From Epibacterium ulvae (GTDB lineage: Bacteria > Pseudomonadota > Alphaproteobacteria > Rhodobacterales > Rhodobacteraceae), in assembly GCF_018678075.1 (NCBI RefSeq), contig NZ_JAHHIR010000035.1:124001-188000 (forward strand): a DNA stretch of 64,000 nt, in the 5' to 3' direction. The notes below the pieces were generated by a model. That model was given only the letters and a program-made list of their open reading frames with translations. It was not told where the DNA came from and made no database searches. The stretch's first letter is position 1. Each line of letters opens with the position of its first letter. Positions 1 through 8,167 of this stretch are shown piece after piece. Position numbers and translations under genes: made by a program.

Positions 1-630
1 GGGCACTGAGTTTAAAAGGTTTGCCCTTCACAGCCCGTTGCATTGGCTAAAAGTTTAATGAGATTTTTGGCGGTCAACAGGCGGCGCGCCACAGCAACCT
101 ACGCAGGCGATTAATTTGTGTAACGCCCAATGTAATCCACAAAGTAGACCTAGATACTGCATGCGGCGAAGGTCTCAAAAGAGCCCATGTCGACCAATGC
201 TGCGGGATGCACAAATGTCAGCAAAGCGCAGTAAGCGGGCACGAATTGAACTCTAACAGCATCAAAGTTCGCTGGACTGACTTGGCGAAGGATTCGGCGG
301 AGGACAGGACCAAGCCCACTAAGACTGATCTTGCGCCTTAATGCCATGCCAACAGCAGCAAAGAACCGACAGTGCGCGATCTTTGGCTCCCGAATGGTGC
401 TGATCCATTTGTAGTGGCCTTAGAGATTGTGTTTTGCATTCAATGAAAATTTCTTTGGCACGCACCATACACTTCCCTCAGTGCGAACAACCGTGACAAA
501 AAAGAGCGGCACAAATAATGGCGGGCCGAGTAACGTAGTGCTTCTCACAAAAACAAAATGCGTTGCCAATCGGGCAACGCATCCCTGCTTGAAGTATTCT
601 TCCAGACGTATCTCGTGTCGCATAGCATCG
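1..630. other. stretch without a recognisable gene
   Basis: No convincing gene is visible before the RidA gene. Short open frames exist on both strands, but they overlap one another, lack clear ribosome binding sites and resemble no family I know. The base composition is less GC-rich than the genes to the right. The only clear structure is a perfect palindrome at 558-582, listed separately. The window starts here, so the 3' end of a neighbouring gene could lie just outside. Confidence 0.5.
558..582. promoter_or_regulatory. perfect palindrome upstream of the RidA gene, candidate LysR operator
   Basis: Two perfect 10-base arms (ATGCGTTGCC and GGCAACGCAT) are separated by five bases. The site ends 76 bases before the RidA start codon. 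Its core at 562-580 is repeated, with 15 of 19 bases the same, at 2161-2179 between the LysR gene and dctP. A partly conserved palindrome at two promoters of one locus is what a shared transcription factor site looks like. Which protein binds it is inference; a hairpin role in RNA is the alternative. Confidence 0.5.
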
Positions 631-658
631 GATGCAAATTGAAATGAAAGGTTCAGCG

Positions 659-1153
659 ATGTCCGCGTCTCTCAGCATGATCGAACAAAAACTAGAATCC
701 ATGGGATTGAAGTTGCCGTCACCTCCTCGTCCAATCGCCAACTACCTACCTGCTGTGGAAGTTGGAAATATCCTCTACGTTTCAGGCACGCTCGGCACGA
801 TCCGTGATGAAAATGATCAGGATATCATACCGATCAAGGGTAAGTTGGGCGGCGAATTAACCATCGAGCAGGGCTACGAGTCTGCAAAACTTATGGCCCT
901 AAACCACCTTGCTTTGATGAAAAAGGCCATCGGTGACCTGGACCGAATTGAGCGCATCGTAAAAATGGTTGGATATGTGAATTCTGCGCCTGGGTTTACC
1001 GAAGCGCACCTGGTTCTAAACGGGGCGTCCGACCTCTACGAAGCCCTATTGGGCACAGAACGCGGCAAACACGCGCGTGCGGCTCTGTTTCAAAACGAAC
1101 TTGGCTTGGATGCACCGGTCGAAGCGGAAATGACCGTTCAGTTGAAATCCTAA
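659..1153 (+). CDS. RidA/YjgF/YER057c family protein
   Basis: The 164-residue protein belongs to the RidA superfamily. RidA itself is a cytosolic trimer that hydrolyses reactive enamine and imine intermediates such as 2-aminoacrylate; relatives act in catabolic pathways. The family is recognised from VGNILYVSGTLG near residue 40, the central helix with SAKLMALNHLALMKKAIGDL, and the C-terminal RAALFQNELGLDAPVEAEMT, where the arginine matches the family's substrate-carboxylate arginine. The start at 659 is preferred because AAAGG lies 11 bases upstream; an in-frame ATG at 632 would add nine residues without a good site. It converges on the LysR gene with one base between the stop codons. The amidase and TRAP genes nearby suggest a role in nitrogen-compound breakdown. 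The exact substrate is unknown. Confidence 0.85.
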   Translation: MSASLSMIEQKLESMGLKLPSPPRPIANYLPAVEVGNILYVSGTLGTIRDENDQDIIPIKGKLGGELTIEQGYESAKLMALNHLALMKKAIGDLDRIERIVKMVGYVNSAPGFTEAHLVLNGASDLYEALLGTERGKHARAALFQNELGLDAPVEAEMTVQLKS

Positions 1154-1154
1154 A

Positions 1155-2108
1155 TCAATCTTCGTTGATCCACCAACGTTTGCGGGCGGCCTTCAAGGCT
1201 GCCTCATCTTTTTCTTCCCACTCCGAAAAGCGATCTTCCGCGAATTTGGCGAATAGTTCAGCCGCCGGAGAGAGAGCCCTCTGCCGTCGGCGCGCAATCG
1301 AAAGGTGCCGGTGATCAAAGGCTGAACATTGTAGATTTACGGGAACCAGAACATCCGCGTTGATTTCTGAATAGACCGCCTGCGCTGGTACAAAGAATAC
1401 CGCATTGTTCAAAAGCGCGTAGCTTCGCAGAAACTGAAGTTTGTTACTGATTGTCTTAGGTGCAACCTGTGCTTTTTGCTTTTTGGCGATGCGTTTGATC
1501 AATTGGCTAATCCCAAAACTGCTGTCGGGAAGCACGTGATCATAGCCCATCAACTCAGGCAATTCGATCGGCCGACCATCTGCAAGCGTATGTTTCGAAG
1601 GAACAAAAGCTTTCAAAGGCTGATGGTAATGCGCGAAGGCTTCGAGCGCGTGGTGGTTTGAAAAATCGTACACAAAGCCAATGTCAGCCTGATATCGATC
1701 CAATGCATCCACGGTTTCATCGCGGCTGGCGACCACAATTTCAAAGGTCACGTCCGGGTAGGCTTCATTGAATTCTGTTAAAATTCGGGGCAGGAAATTT
1801 TCGGTGATGCCTTCAACCGTGGTAATGCGGATTTCACCTCGGTGCAGCGCGCGCAGATCGTCGATATCTGACTGTACAAGATGCAATTGTGCTTCAATTT
1901 TCAAACCATGCGCCCAAAGCCGTTCTCCGGCTTCGGTTAAGCGAACGCCGTCTGACCTGCGGTCTAGCAACACGCAGTCCAACTCATGCTCTAGAGCAGA
2001 GATCTGGCGGCTGATGGCAGAGGCGGCAACGTGAAGCCTTTCAGAAGCACGCCGTATCGATTTACATTTGGCGACTTCAAGGAAGTATCTTAAAGCGTTT
2101 AAATTCAT
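1155..2108 (-). CDS. LysR-family transcriptional regulator
   Basis: A 317-residue LysR-type regulator. The N-terminal winged helix-turn-helix covers residues 1-60 (ALRYFLEVAKCKSIRRASE, then AASAISRQISALEHELD). The effector-binding domain follows from about residue 90 (GEIRITTVEGITENFLPRIL). The open frame extends 82 codons upstream, but the start at 2108 matches where LysR proteins begin and is preceded by GGGGTAAAG. The gene is divergent from dctPQM, the usual arrangement for a LysR activator and its target. The palindrome at 2161-2179 in the shared gap, repeated upstream of the RidA gene, is the likely binding site. The inducer would be the compound taken up by the TRAP system; its identity cannot be read from the sequence. 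Confidence 0.9.
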   Translation of the reverse strand: MNLNALRYFLEVAKCKSIRRASERLHVAASAISRQISALEHELDCVLLDRRSDGVRLTEAGERLWAHGLKIEAQLHLVQSDIDDLRALHRGEIRITTVEGITENFLPRILTEFNEAYPDVTFEIVVASRDETVDALDRYQADIGFVYDFSNHHALEAFAHYHQPLKAFVPSKHTLADGRPIELPELMGYDHVLPDSSFGISQLIKRIAKKQKAQVAPKTISNKLQFLRSYALLNNAVFFVPAQAVYSEINADVLVPVNLQCSAFDHRHLSIARRRQRALSPAAELFAKFAEDRFSEWEEKDEAALKAARKRWWINED

Positions 2109-2160
2109 AGCTTTACCCCTGTTACGTTGCTCAAAGTTAAGGCAATTTGCAAATGCCGCT

Positions 2161-2179
2161 GTTGCCGATTCAGCAACGC
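2161..2179. promoter_or_regulatory. candidate LysR operator between lysR and dctP
   Basis: GTTGCC, seven less conserved bases, then a GCAACGC-type right arm. Fifteen of 19 bases match the core of the palindrome at 562-580 upstream of the RidA gene. It lies 53 bases before the LysR start codon and about 190 bases before dctP. A weaker half-site (CGTTGC at 2125-2130 followed by GGCAA) lies nearer the LysR gene, compatible with a second contact site used for autoregulation. Confidence 0.5.
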
Positions 2180-2369
2180 GCTCATCGCAAGTTAATGCTA
2201 CCTGCGCAGAAAAATGCAATGCCATAGTTAATCCAGTGAATGGGGATACGCTAAGACAGAACTTGTTTTGCTCCCAATTCATCCCTTCACGGGGCATGAC
2301 CTTAAAGGTCTCAAGAATAGGACCACAAAGTGGCCACCTGAATACTCTGTTCAACGAGAGGAACGTCCA

Positions 2370-3347
2370 ATGAAACTATTCACCTTCGCCTCAGCGCTTG
2401 CCGCTACTGTTGCGATGTCTGGTGCTGCATGGGCAGAAACCATTCAACTGCGCCTTGGCCACACTGGTGCGCCCACACACCACTATCAAACCATTTCGCA
2501 AATGTTTGCGGATACCGTGAAAGAACGCACGGGGGGTGCCGTCGAAATCCAGGTGTTCCCTGCGGACCAACTTGGCAAGCAGCTTGAAGCTGTAGAAGGC
2601 ACAATGCTGGGCACACAGGATATCTTCCTGGTTTCTGATACCGTTCTGTCGAACTGGATCCCAGACATGGGCATCCTGAACCTGCCGTTCCTCTTTTCTT
2701 CCTTGGATGACGTTCACGAAGTTCTGGAAGGCCCAGTTGGCGATAAGCTGGAGGCCAAAATGGAAGGCTCCGGCGCTTTGGTCATCGGCTGGTGGATGGG
2801 TGGTCTGCGTAACATCACAAACAACGTGAAACCGATCGAACAGCCATCTGATTTGGACGGTGTGAAAATCCGTGTGCCTGAAGGCGAAGTCTTTGTTGAG
2901 ACTTTCAAAGCCATGGGTGCCAACCCGGTGGTGATTTCCTTTGGCGAGCTTTATTCCGCTCTGCAACTTGGCACTGCTGACGCTCAGGAAAACCCACCAG
3001 CGCACATCCTGACCAAGAAGTTCTATGAAGTTCAGGCCTATACCACCAAGTCGGCGCATATCTACCTTGGTTCACCGCTGATCATGAACGAAGCCAAGCT
3101 GATGTCGATCCCGGAAGAGCACCGCAAAGTGTTGCTGGACACGGCAACCGAAATGGCAGCTGTACACTTGAAAATGGTGAATGATCTGGAAGATGGTCAA
3201 TGGGCAGAGTTGGCAGAACTGGGCAACCAGATCAACGATGTGGACACAACCCCTTTCAAAGAAGCCACAGCGCCTGTGATTGACATGTTCAAAGGCAAGC
3301 TTGACGCTGCGATTATCGAAGAAATCCAAGCACAGCTTGCAAACTAG
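2370..3347 (+). CDS. dctP: TRAP transporter substrate-binding protein (DctP type)
   Basis: The 325-residue protein is the periplasmic solute receptor of a TRAP transporter; it hands its ligand to the DctQM membrane unit, which is driven by an ion gradient. A signal peptide is clear (FTFASALAATVAMSGAAWA, cleavage near residue 22). Typical DctP features follow: LRLGHTGAPTHHYQTI, then GGAVEIQVFPADQLG, and GVKIRVPEGEVFVETFKAMG, which carries the conserved arginine that binds a carboxylate in most TRAP receptors. The start at 2370 follows GAGAGGAACG. Codons upstream in the same frame run into the LysR gap and lack a signal sequence. It is first in the dctPQM-amidase operon. The ligand is most likely a carboxylate or amide; this is inferred. 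Confidence 0.92.
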   Translation: MKLFTFASALAATVAMSGAAWAETIQLRLGHTGAPTHHYQTISQMFADTVKERTGGAVEIQVFPADQLGKQLEAVEGTMLGTQDIFLVSDTVLSNWIPDMGILNLPFLFSSLDDVHEVLEGPVGDKLEAKMEGSGALVIGWWMGGLRNITNNVKPIEQPSDLDGVKIRVPEGEVFVETFKAMGANPVVISFGELYSALQLGTADAQENPPAHILTKKFYEVQAYTTKSAHIYLGSPLIMNEAKLMSIPEEHRKVLLDTATEMAAVHLKMVNDLEDGQWAELAELGNQINDVDTTPFKEATAPVIDMFKGKLDAAIIEEIQAQLAN

Positions 3348-3400
3348 ACTGAATAGCCCTGCAGCGTGACGATGCGCTGCAGGCCAAACTGGGGGCTCAC

Positions 3401-3874
3401 ATGGCAGTTTTGAATTGGTTAGAAACTGTGATTAGGGCGGTAGCGGGGATTTGTCTCTTTGCAGTTTTTGCCTTGGTAACAGCCCAAGTCGCTAGTCGCT
3501 TCATATTTAATTTCTCCCTGGCCGCCGCAAGCGAACTGTCGATCTACGCAATGATCTGGTCGGTCTTTTTGGGGGCTGCGGTCGCTTTCCGTCGCAATGG
3601 GCATATTGCCATGGACATCTTGAAGGCGCGTTTGCCCGAAAAGCTAGACAAGATCGCGAACCTGCTGATTTTCGTGGTGCTCGCAGTTTTCCTCTGTCTG
3701 GTGATTGTCAAAGGGTATGAACTTTCGCAACGCGCAATGCTGCAAAGATCACCCGCAGCAGGCCTGCCTGTTGGCTTTATCGCCTTCGCGATGCCCGTTG
3801 GTTCTGTCCTTGCTCTTATTTTCTTAATCGAAGGCCTCTTCGTATCTGTGCCTGCGGAAGACCACCATGACTGA
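3401..3874 (+). CDS. dctQ: TRAP transporter small permease (DctQ type)
   Basis: A 157-residue inner-membrane protein with four predicted membrane segments, as usual for DctQ: residues about 12-32, 45-65, 85-108 and 125-145. The conserved stretch SELSIYAMIWSVFLGAAVAF and the following RRNGHIAMDIL are hallmarks of the family. It forms the membrane complex with DctM. The gene starts 53 bases after dctP, and its end overlaps the start of dctM by eight bases, so the two are probably translationally coupled. Nothing unusual is seen. Confidence 0.92.
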   Translation: MAVLNWLETVIRAVAGICLFAVFALVTAQVASRFIFNFSLAAASELSIYAMIWSVFLGAAVAFRRNGHIAMDILKARLPEKLDKIANLLIFVVLAVFLCLVIVKGYELSQRAMLQRSPAAGLPVGFIAFAMPVGSVLALIFLIEGLFVSVPAEDHHD

Positions 3875-5129
3875 GATCCTCTTTCCGACCCTTTTTGTTC
3901 TGCTGATTCTGGGGGTTCCGGTCGCGTTTTCCTTGGGGATGGCTTCGGTTGTGGCGCTTTATTTTGCCAGCCCGATCCCACTGCTGATCCTGCCACAAAA
4001 ATTGTTTAACGGGCTGAATGGCTTTCCATTCCTGGCAATCCCGCTGTTCCTGCTGGCTGGCAACATCATGGCCGCGGCGCAGATTTCGGAACGGCTGGTC
4101 AAACTGGCGGGGCTTGGTTTGGGTCGCTACCCCGGCGGGCTGGCACAAATGTCGACCGGCGCGTCTGCGTTCTTTGGTGCGATTTCTGGGTCCGCCCCAG
4201 CAACAACATCCGCCATCGGGTCGATCCTGATCCCGTCGATGAAACGTCGCGGTTATCCTGCGCCCTATGCGGGGGCCGTGGTTGCCTCTTCGGGCGCGCT
4301 TGGGCTAATCATCCCGCCCAGCCTGACCATGGTGGTCTATGGCACCATTGCCGATGTTTCGATTGGGGATCTCTTTATCGCTGGTATCCTGCCCGGTGTG
4401 ACCATCGCTTTTGCCCTTGGCGTGGTGAACTACATCCTTGCCAAGAAAAATGGCCTTAAGGGGGAAGCCTCGAATAAAGAGATAAAAAAAGGCAAAGTGA
4501 TCGCTGAAAGCGGCCTTGCGCTGATTATGCCGGTCATCATTCTGGGGGGGATATACGGCGGGATTTTTACACCCACGGAATCCGCCGCCGTTGCCTGCCT
4601 TTACGGTCTAATTGTTGGCCTCTTCATCTATCGCTCGATTTCGGTCAAATCACTGGGGCCGATTTTCATTAATACCGCCATTAGCTCAGCGATTGTGATG
4701 TACCTCATGGGCACTGCAAACGCCTTTTCCTTCATCATCACCGCTGAACAAGTCCCGCAGACGGTGGCAATATCTATCCTGGACATCAGCCGGGATCCGA
4801 CGCTGATCATGTTTCTGATATTGCTTCTGCTGTTGGTCGCAGGGACATTCCTCGATAACGTGGCAGCTTTGGTGCTGCTGGTGCCAACCTTGGGCACTTT
4901 GATCGCCGCTGTCGGTATCGATCCGATCTATTTTGGCGTGTTCACCGTTGTGGCGCTTGCCGTTGGTAACTTTACACCGCCCGTAGGCCTGAACCTCTTC
5001 ATTGCGGCAGGCTTGTCGGGGTCTCGGATCGAACAGATCTCCAAAAGTGCTTTGCCCTATATCGGGGCCTACCTGCTGGTGCTTGTTGGGATCATCCTGT
5101 TTCCCGAGATCATCACAATTTTTGTCTAA
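3867..5129 (+). CDS. dctM: TRAP transporter large permease (DctM type)
   Basis: A 420-residue polytopic inner-membrane protein, the ion-coupled transport subunit of the TRAP system. Hydrophobic segments run along the whole length. Family motifs are visible: FPFLAIPLFLLAGNIMA near residue 50, GASAFFGAISGSAPATTSAI near residue 95, and AVGNFTPPVGLNLFIAAGLS near residue 370, the second of the two repeated helix-hairpin signatures. The length is normal for DctM. It overlaps dctQ by eight bases and is followed after 33 bases by the amidase gene, so transport and hydrolysis look co-expressed. Confidence 0.93.
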   Translation: MTEILFPTLFVLLILGVPVAFSLGMASVVALYFASPIPLLILPQKLFNGLNGFPFLAIPLFLLAGNIMAAAQISERLVKLAGLGLGRYPGGLAQMSTGASAFFGAISGSAPATTSAIGSILIPSMKRRGYPAPYAGAVVASSGALGLIIPPSLTMVVYGTIADVSIGDLFIAGILPGVTIAFALGVVNYILAKKNGLKGEASNKEIKKGKVIAESGLALIMPVIILGGIYGGIFTPTESAAVACLYGLIVGLFIYRSISVKSLGPIFINTAISSAIVMYLMGTANAFSFIITAEQVPQTVAISILDISRDPTLIMFLILLLLLVAGTFLDNVAALVLLVPTLGTLIAAVGIDPIYFGVFTVVALAVGNFTPPVGLNLFIAAGLSGSRIEQISKSALPYIGAYLLVLVGIILFPEIITIFV

Positions 5130-5162
5130 CCATCTTACCTTCCTACGATCTGGAGTTTCATC

Positions 5163-6524
5163 GTGGACAACACCTTTTGCCATCAAAGCGCTACAGCGCT
5201 TGCCAAACGCCTGAATGCAGGCGAGCTGACATCTGAAGACCTGGTAAAATCCTGCTTTGAGGCCATCCGAAATCACGGGGATGAGGCGATATTCATTACG
5301 CTCACAGAAGAATCCGCGCTCGAAGCTGCACGGGCCAGTGACAAGCGCCGGGCCGCGGGCATTCCGCTGAGCGATTGGGACGGTATTCCAGTCGCGTGGA
5401 AAGATCTGGTCGACATTCCCGGAACCCCCACCACAGCGGCCTCCGCCGTATATGAGAACGCCGCATCGCCAGACCAACCAGCCGTTGTCTATGCAAATTG
5501 CGAAAAGGCTGGGCTGATTTCGGTCGGCAAAACCAACCTGTCGGAATTCGCCTATTCGGGTCTGGGATTGAACCCGCATTTTGGCACGCCGGTGAACCCG
5601 CATTCTAAGGAAAATCCGTGCGCGCCAGGTGGCTCATCCGCTGGCTCTGCTGCCGCGGTTGCTGCCGGGTTGGTCTCGCTGGCGATTGGCACCGACACTG
5701 CAGGTTCTGTGCGTGTGCCCGCGGCCTTCTGCGGTGTGATGGGTTTCAAATCCAGCCAGCAACATTACGACAAAACGGGTGTTTTCCCGTTGTCCACCAG
5801 CCTTGATTCCCTTGGCATCTTCGCCCATTCCATCGAGGATCTGGTCACCTTTGATCAAATTCTGCGCGGGGTGACTGCTGCCACTGTGCCGGCAGCAAAA
5901 CTTAAGGCCAAGATTATCGTGCCCACCACTATCGTTCTTGATGACTTAGAAGATGCCGTCGCAAGCTGCTTTCAGAAAACGCTGTCCGCTCTAGAAGCAC
6001 AGGGCTACGAGATCGAGCACAAAGACTTTCCGATCTTCAGTGAAGTGTCGCAGCTCTTTGGGAAGCACGGCACGTTGACCGTTGCCGAGGCGGCCACCTA
6101 CCACAAAGACTTGCTAGCCAGCCCAGATGCCGAGAAAATGGACCAGCGCGTGCGTGAGCGCATGTTGACCGCTTCGCAATTCACCGCACAAGACTACGTG
6201 TTGTTGCAATGGGAACGTGCGCGGCTGGAACAGGCTGTGAAAGACGTGCTGGGCGATGCGCTTTTGCTGTTCCCAACCGTTGCCATCACCGCGCCGTTAA
6301 TTGCCGAACTCGAGGCAGATGACGACCTATATATTAAAACCAACCTTATGTCGCTGCGAAACACCATGTTGGGCAATTATCTTGGCATGCCTGGCGTGAG
6401 TCTACCAATCGGACATGATGCAGATGGCTTGCCAATTGGCGTGCTTGTATCAGGACCAAATGCCACCGATGTCGAACTCCTGCAGCAAGCGCTATCGCTT
6501 CAGCAGAACTTGAGCAAGGAATAA
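5163..6524 (+). CDS. amidase signature family hydrolase
   Basis: A 453-residue amidase of the amidase-signature (AS) family, which hydrolyses C-N amide bonds with a Ser-cisSer-Lys triad. All three residues are present: Lys80 in VAWKDLVD, Ser158 in APGGSSAGS and Ser182 in GTDTAGSVRVPA, with the 24-residue spacing between the serines typical of the family. The start is GTG at 5163 after TCTGGAG. It is the last gene of the dctPQM operon, so it probably acts on the imported compound or a product of it, releasing ammonia or an amine. GatA is unlikely because no gatB or gatC is near and the context is catabolic. The substrate is unknown. Confidence 0.9.
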   Translation: MDNTFCHQSATALAKRLNAGELTSEDLVKSCFEAIRNHGDEAIFITLTEESALEAARASDKRRAAGIPLSDWDGIPVAWKDLVDIPGTPTTAASAVYENAASPDQPAVVYANCEKAGLISVGKTNLSEFAYSGLGLNPHFGTPVNPHSKENPCAPGGSSAGSAAAVAAGLVSLAIGTDTAGSVRVPAAFCGVMGFKSSQQHYDKTGVFPLSTSLDSLGIFAHSIEDLVTFDQILRGVTAATVPAAKLKAKIIVPTTIVLDDLEDAVASCFQKTLSALEAQGYEIEHKDFPIFSEVSQLFGKHGTLTVAEAATYHKDLLASPDAEKMDQRVRERMLTASQFTAQDYVLLQWERARLEQAVKDVLGDALLLFPTVAITAPLIAELEADDDLYIKTNLMSLRNTMLGNYLGMPGVSLPIGHDADGLPIGVLVSGPNATDVELLQQALSLQQNLSKE

Positions 6525-6904
6525 CTGGTTTTAGCGAGGCAAAAGGAATGCGGCGGTTGTAGAAATTCTACCTGATAGTGAAGCACTTTGAAACGCCGCT
6601 AAATTTGCAAACCATACAAGGTTTTTCTTAGCCAAGGTAACAAAGTGCATGTAGCAGACATTGTCGCTTTAATTTTGTTCGGCCGCTTTGTCCGCGTTGC
6701 CGAAGTTGGCGCTATGCGCAGCACGTGTCCGCTTTCTTAATCTTGAGCTTGGGTCATTAAGGCCGCGATAGGGGTGGGTTACACTGTATCGCGCCTTGTG
6801 CTTTCCCGGCAGTGTCTTAATGCGCGTCGCGGTCTTTGCGCCTGCGCGGTAACCAGGCCATGTGTTATGATAGGGCGGGCGTATCAATAAGGTAGACAAA
6901 AACT
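6525..6904. other. non-coding gap of about 380 bases
   Basis: I find no supported gene here. A leftward open frame at 6669-6899 has atypical composition for a protein, no family resemblance and no clear ribosome binding site. TATGAT at 6866-6871 could be a -10 element for the small gene at 6905, but the -35 region is weak. Confidence 0.4.
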
Positions 6905-7084
6905 ATGGCAGAACGATTTGAACGTCACCGTCAAGCTTGGACGCAAGAGGAAATACAAAAACTGCATCTGTTGGTGTCCAAGGGGATGGGGTTGAAGGCC
7001 ATTGCCAAGGCTCTGACGCGGTCTGAGGAATCTACCAAAAACCGGGCAAAGCTCGACAAGATCAAAATCAAGAAAGCGCGCTGA
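6905..7084 (+). CDS. 59-residue Myb/SANT-like small protein
   Basis: A small basic protein that reads MAERFERHRQAWTQEEIQKL and continues with SKGMGLKAIAKALTRSEEST, ending in a lysine-rich tail (KIKIKKAR). The pattern of tryptophan, EE, a helix, then the GLKAIAKAL helix and a serine-rich recognition helix resembles the Myb/SANT or GcrA-type helix-turn-helix, in which alphaproteobacterial regulators read W-T-x-E-x-V-x-x-L. DNA binding is therefore likely but inferred. A short purine-rich stretch (ATAAGGTAGA) precedes the ATG by about 10 bases. It stands alone, facing the lipoprotein gene across a 32-base gap. Confidence 0.7.
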   Translation: MAERFERHRQAWTQEEIQKLHLLVSKGMGLKAIAKALTRSEESTKNRAKLDKIKIKKAR

Positions 7085-7116
7085 GATTGGGGCCTTAACT
7101 CCGAGGATACGTGATC

Positions 7117-7359
7117 TCAGATCGCCTCCGGTATTGGTTCGAGGCCTGTGTCATTGGGATCGCGTATTATTTTAGGCGGCTTTGGTGCGGGTGGTGCATT
7201 ATCGCAGCCAGCAAGCGGTGGCTCCCAATAGAAATGATTATATGTACAGTCCGGCTTGAGGCGCCGGAACGCGTCGCGCTTATTAGACTCATAGGTGGAC
7301 GTGCATGCGCCTGTCAAAAGCAAGGCAGCCCCCCAGAACAGGATAGGTTTTTTGACCAT
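7117..7359 (-). CDS. small secreted lipoprotein
   Basis: An 80-residue protein with a short lipoprotein signal: two lysines, a hydrophobic stretch and the lipobox LLTGAC, so Cys19 would be lipidated after cleavage. The mature part is only about 60 residues, proline-rich (PPAPKPPKIIRDPNDTG) and has two more cysteines (DCTYN and GCDN) that could form a disulfide. A ribosome binding site (AAGGAAAA) precedes the start. I do not recognise a family. Small outer-membrane lipoproteins of this kind are common in Rhodobacterales and mostly uncharacterised. Confidence 0.75.
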   Translation of the reverse strand: MVKKPILFWGAALLLTGACTSTYESNKRDAFRRLKPDCTYNHFYWEPPLAGCDNAPPAPKPPKIIRDPNDTGLEPIPEAI

Positions 7360-7428
7360 TCGGGTTTTCCTTTTCGAGATGTCTTTTGGGCGGCGAGGGA
7401 AAGTGCGCGCGCAAATCTTTGCGTGCCC

Positions 7429-7965
7429 TCACTCGCTCTCTTCCAGATAGAACGGCAGTTTGCGCAAGGTCGCCTCGGCATCTTTTAGGGTGTCGTGGAT
7501 GCCGTCGGTCAGGGTGGTGAAACTGTTGCGGTCGAGCGAGGCGAACAGGCTGTCGTTCACATTGCGCAGGATGGGGGCGAGGTCTTCGATGGCTTGGGCG
7601 CAGGTCGGGGTGATCTTGATCAACACGCTGCGGCCGTCCTCGGGGTTGGCGGCTTTTTGCAACAGATCTTTGGCGACCAGACGGCCGACCTCTTTGGTGA
7701 CATGGGCGCCCGAGACATGCAGCACTTCGGCCACCTGGGCGACGGTGCGGCCGTGGTCGCCCTGATGCTGGGCCACATGCAACAGGATATTGTACTGCGG
7801 TTTGGTCACGTCGAGCCGTTTGGCAAATTCGGCCCGCATCTGTTCGATCCGGGTGGCCAGGGCGGTCACGTCATAGAGCAGTCGGCGCAGCAGAAGATCG
7901 TTGCCGTCGATCAAAAGCGCGTCGCGCGTGACAGTGCGTGGAAAGGTGAAAGATTTGCCATCCAT
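7429..7965 (-). CDS. MarR-family transcriptional regulator
   Basis: The 178-residue protein carries a MarR winged helix: TKPQYNILLHVAQHQGDHGR, then VAQVAEVLHVSGAHVTKEVG (helix-turn-helix) and the wing with NPEDGRSVLIKITP, matching the D-x-R-S motif of MarR proteins. The ATG at 7965 was chosen because the homology starts just after it; the frame remains open 27 codons upstream with no family-like sequence. MarR proteins are dimeric repressors released by small phenolic or oxidising ligands. The gene is divergent from the cupin gene at 8168, and a small palindrome at 8093-8105 lies in the gap, so the cupin gene is the likely target. Ligand unknown. Confidence 0.88.
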   Translation of the reverse strand: MDGKSFTFPRTVTRDALLIDGNDLLLRRLLYDVTALATRIEQMRAEFAKRLDVTKPQYNILLHVAQHQGDHGRTVAQVAEVLHVSGAHVTKEVGRLVAKDLLQKAANPEDGRSVLIKITPTCAQAIEDLAPILRNVNDSLFASLDRNSFTTLTDGIHDTLKDAEATLRKLPFYLEESE

Positions 7966-8092
7966 AATTGGTCGATATGACCCTTTTGTTGCGCCCGATC
8001 TAACAGGAGGTAAAGGGCGCGTGTGAATTCTGTCAAGCGGGCACACGGGGTTGTTAGCTCACAATCTCTTCGCAAAAAGGTTATTTGAATAG

Positions 8093-8105
8093 CTAACTGA
8101 GTTAG
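8093..8105. promoter_or_regulatory. short inverted repeat, candidate MarR operator
   Basis: CTAAC and GTTAG are separated by TGA in the gap between the MarR gene and the cupin gene, 63 bases before the cupin ATG. MarR proteins bind palindromes of this general kind that overlap promoters. The arms are only five bases, so chance is not excluded. Confidence 0.3.
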
Positions 8106-8167
8106 GCAATTAAGCAAGCAACCACGCAGTTCTGACGTGGGGTTCAAAGTTCCAAGGAGACCCGCAC

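Noticed and set aside
150-642. Short open frames on both strands at the left edge
   Set aside because: They overlap one another, lack family resemblance and good ribosome binding sites, and the palindrome at 558-582 explains part of the region.
6669-6899. Leftward 76-residue open frame
   Set aside because: Composition is unlike a protein, the start is weak and it lies against the promoter of the small gene at 6905.
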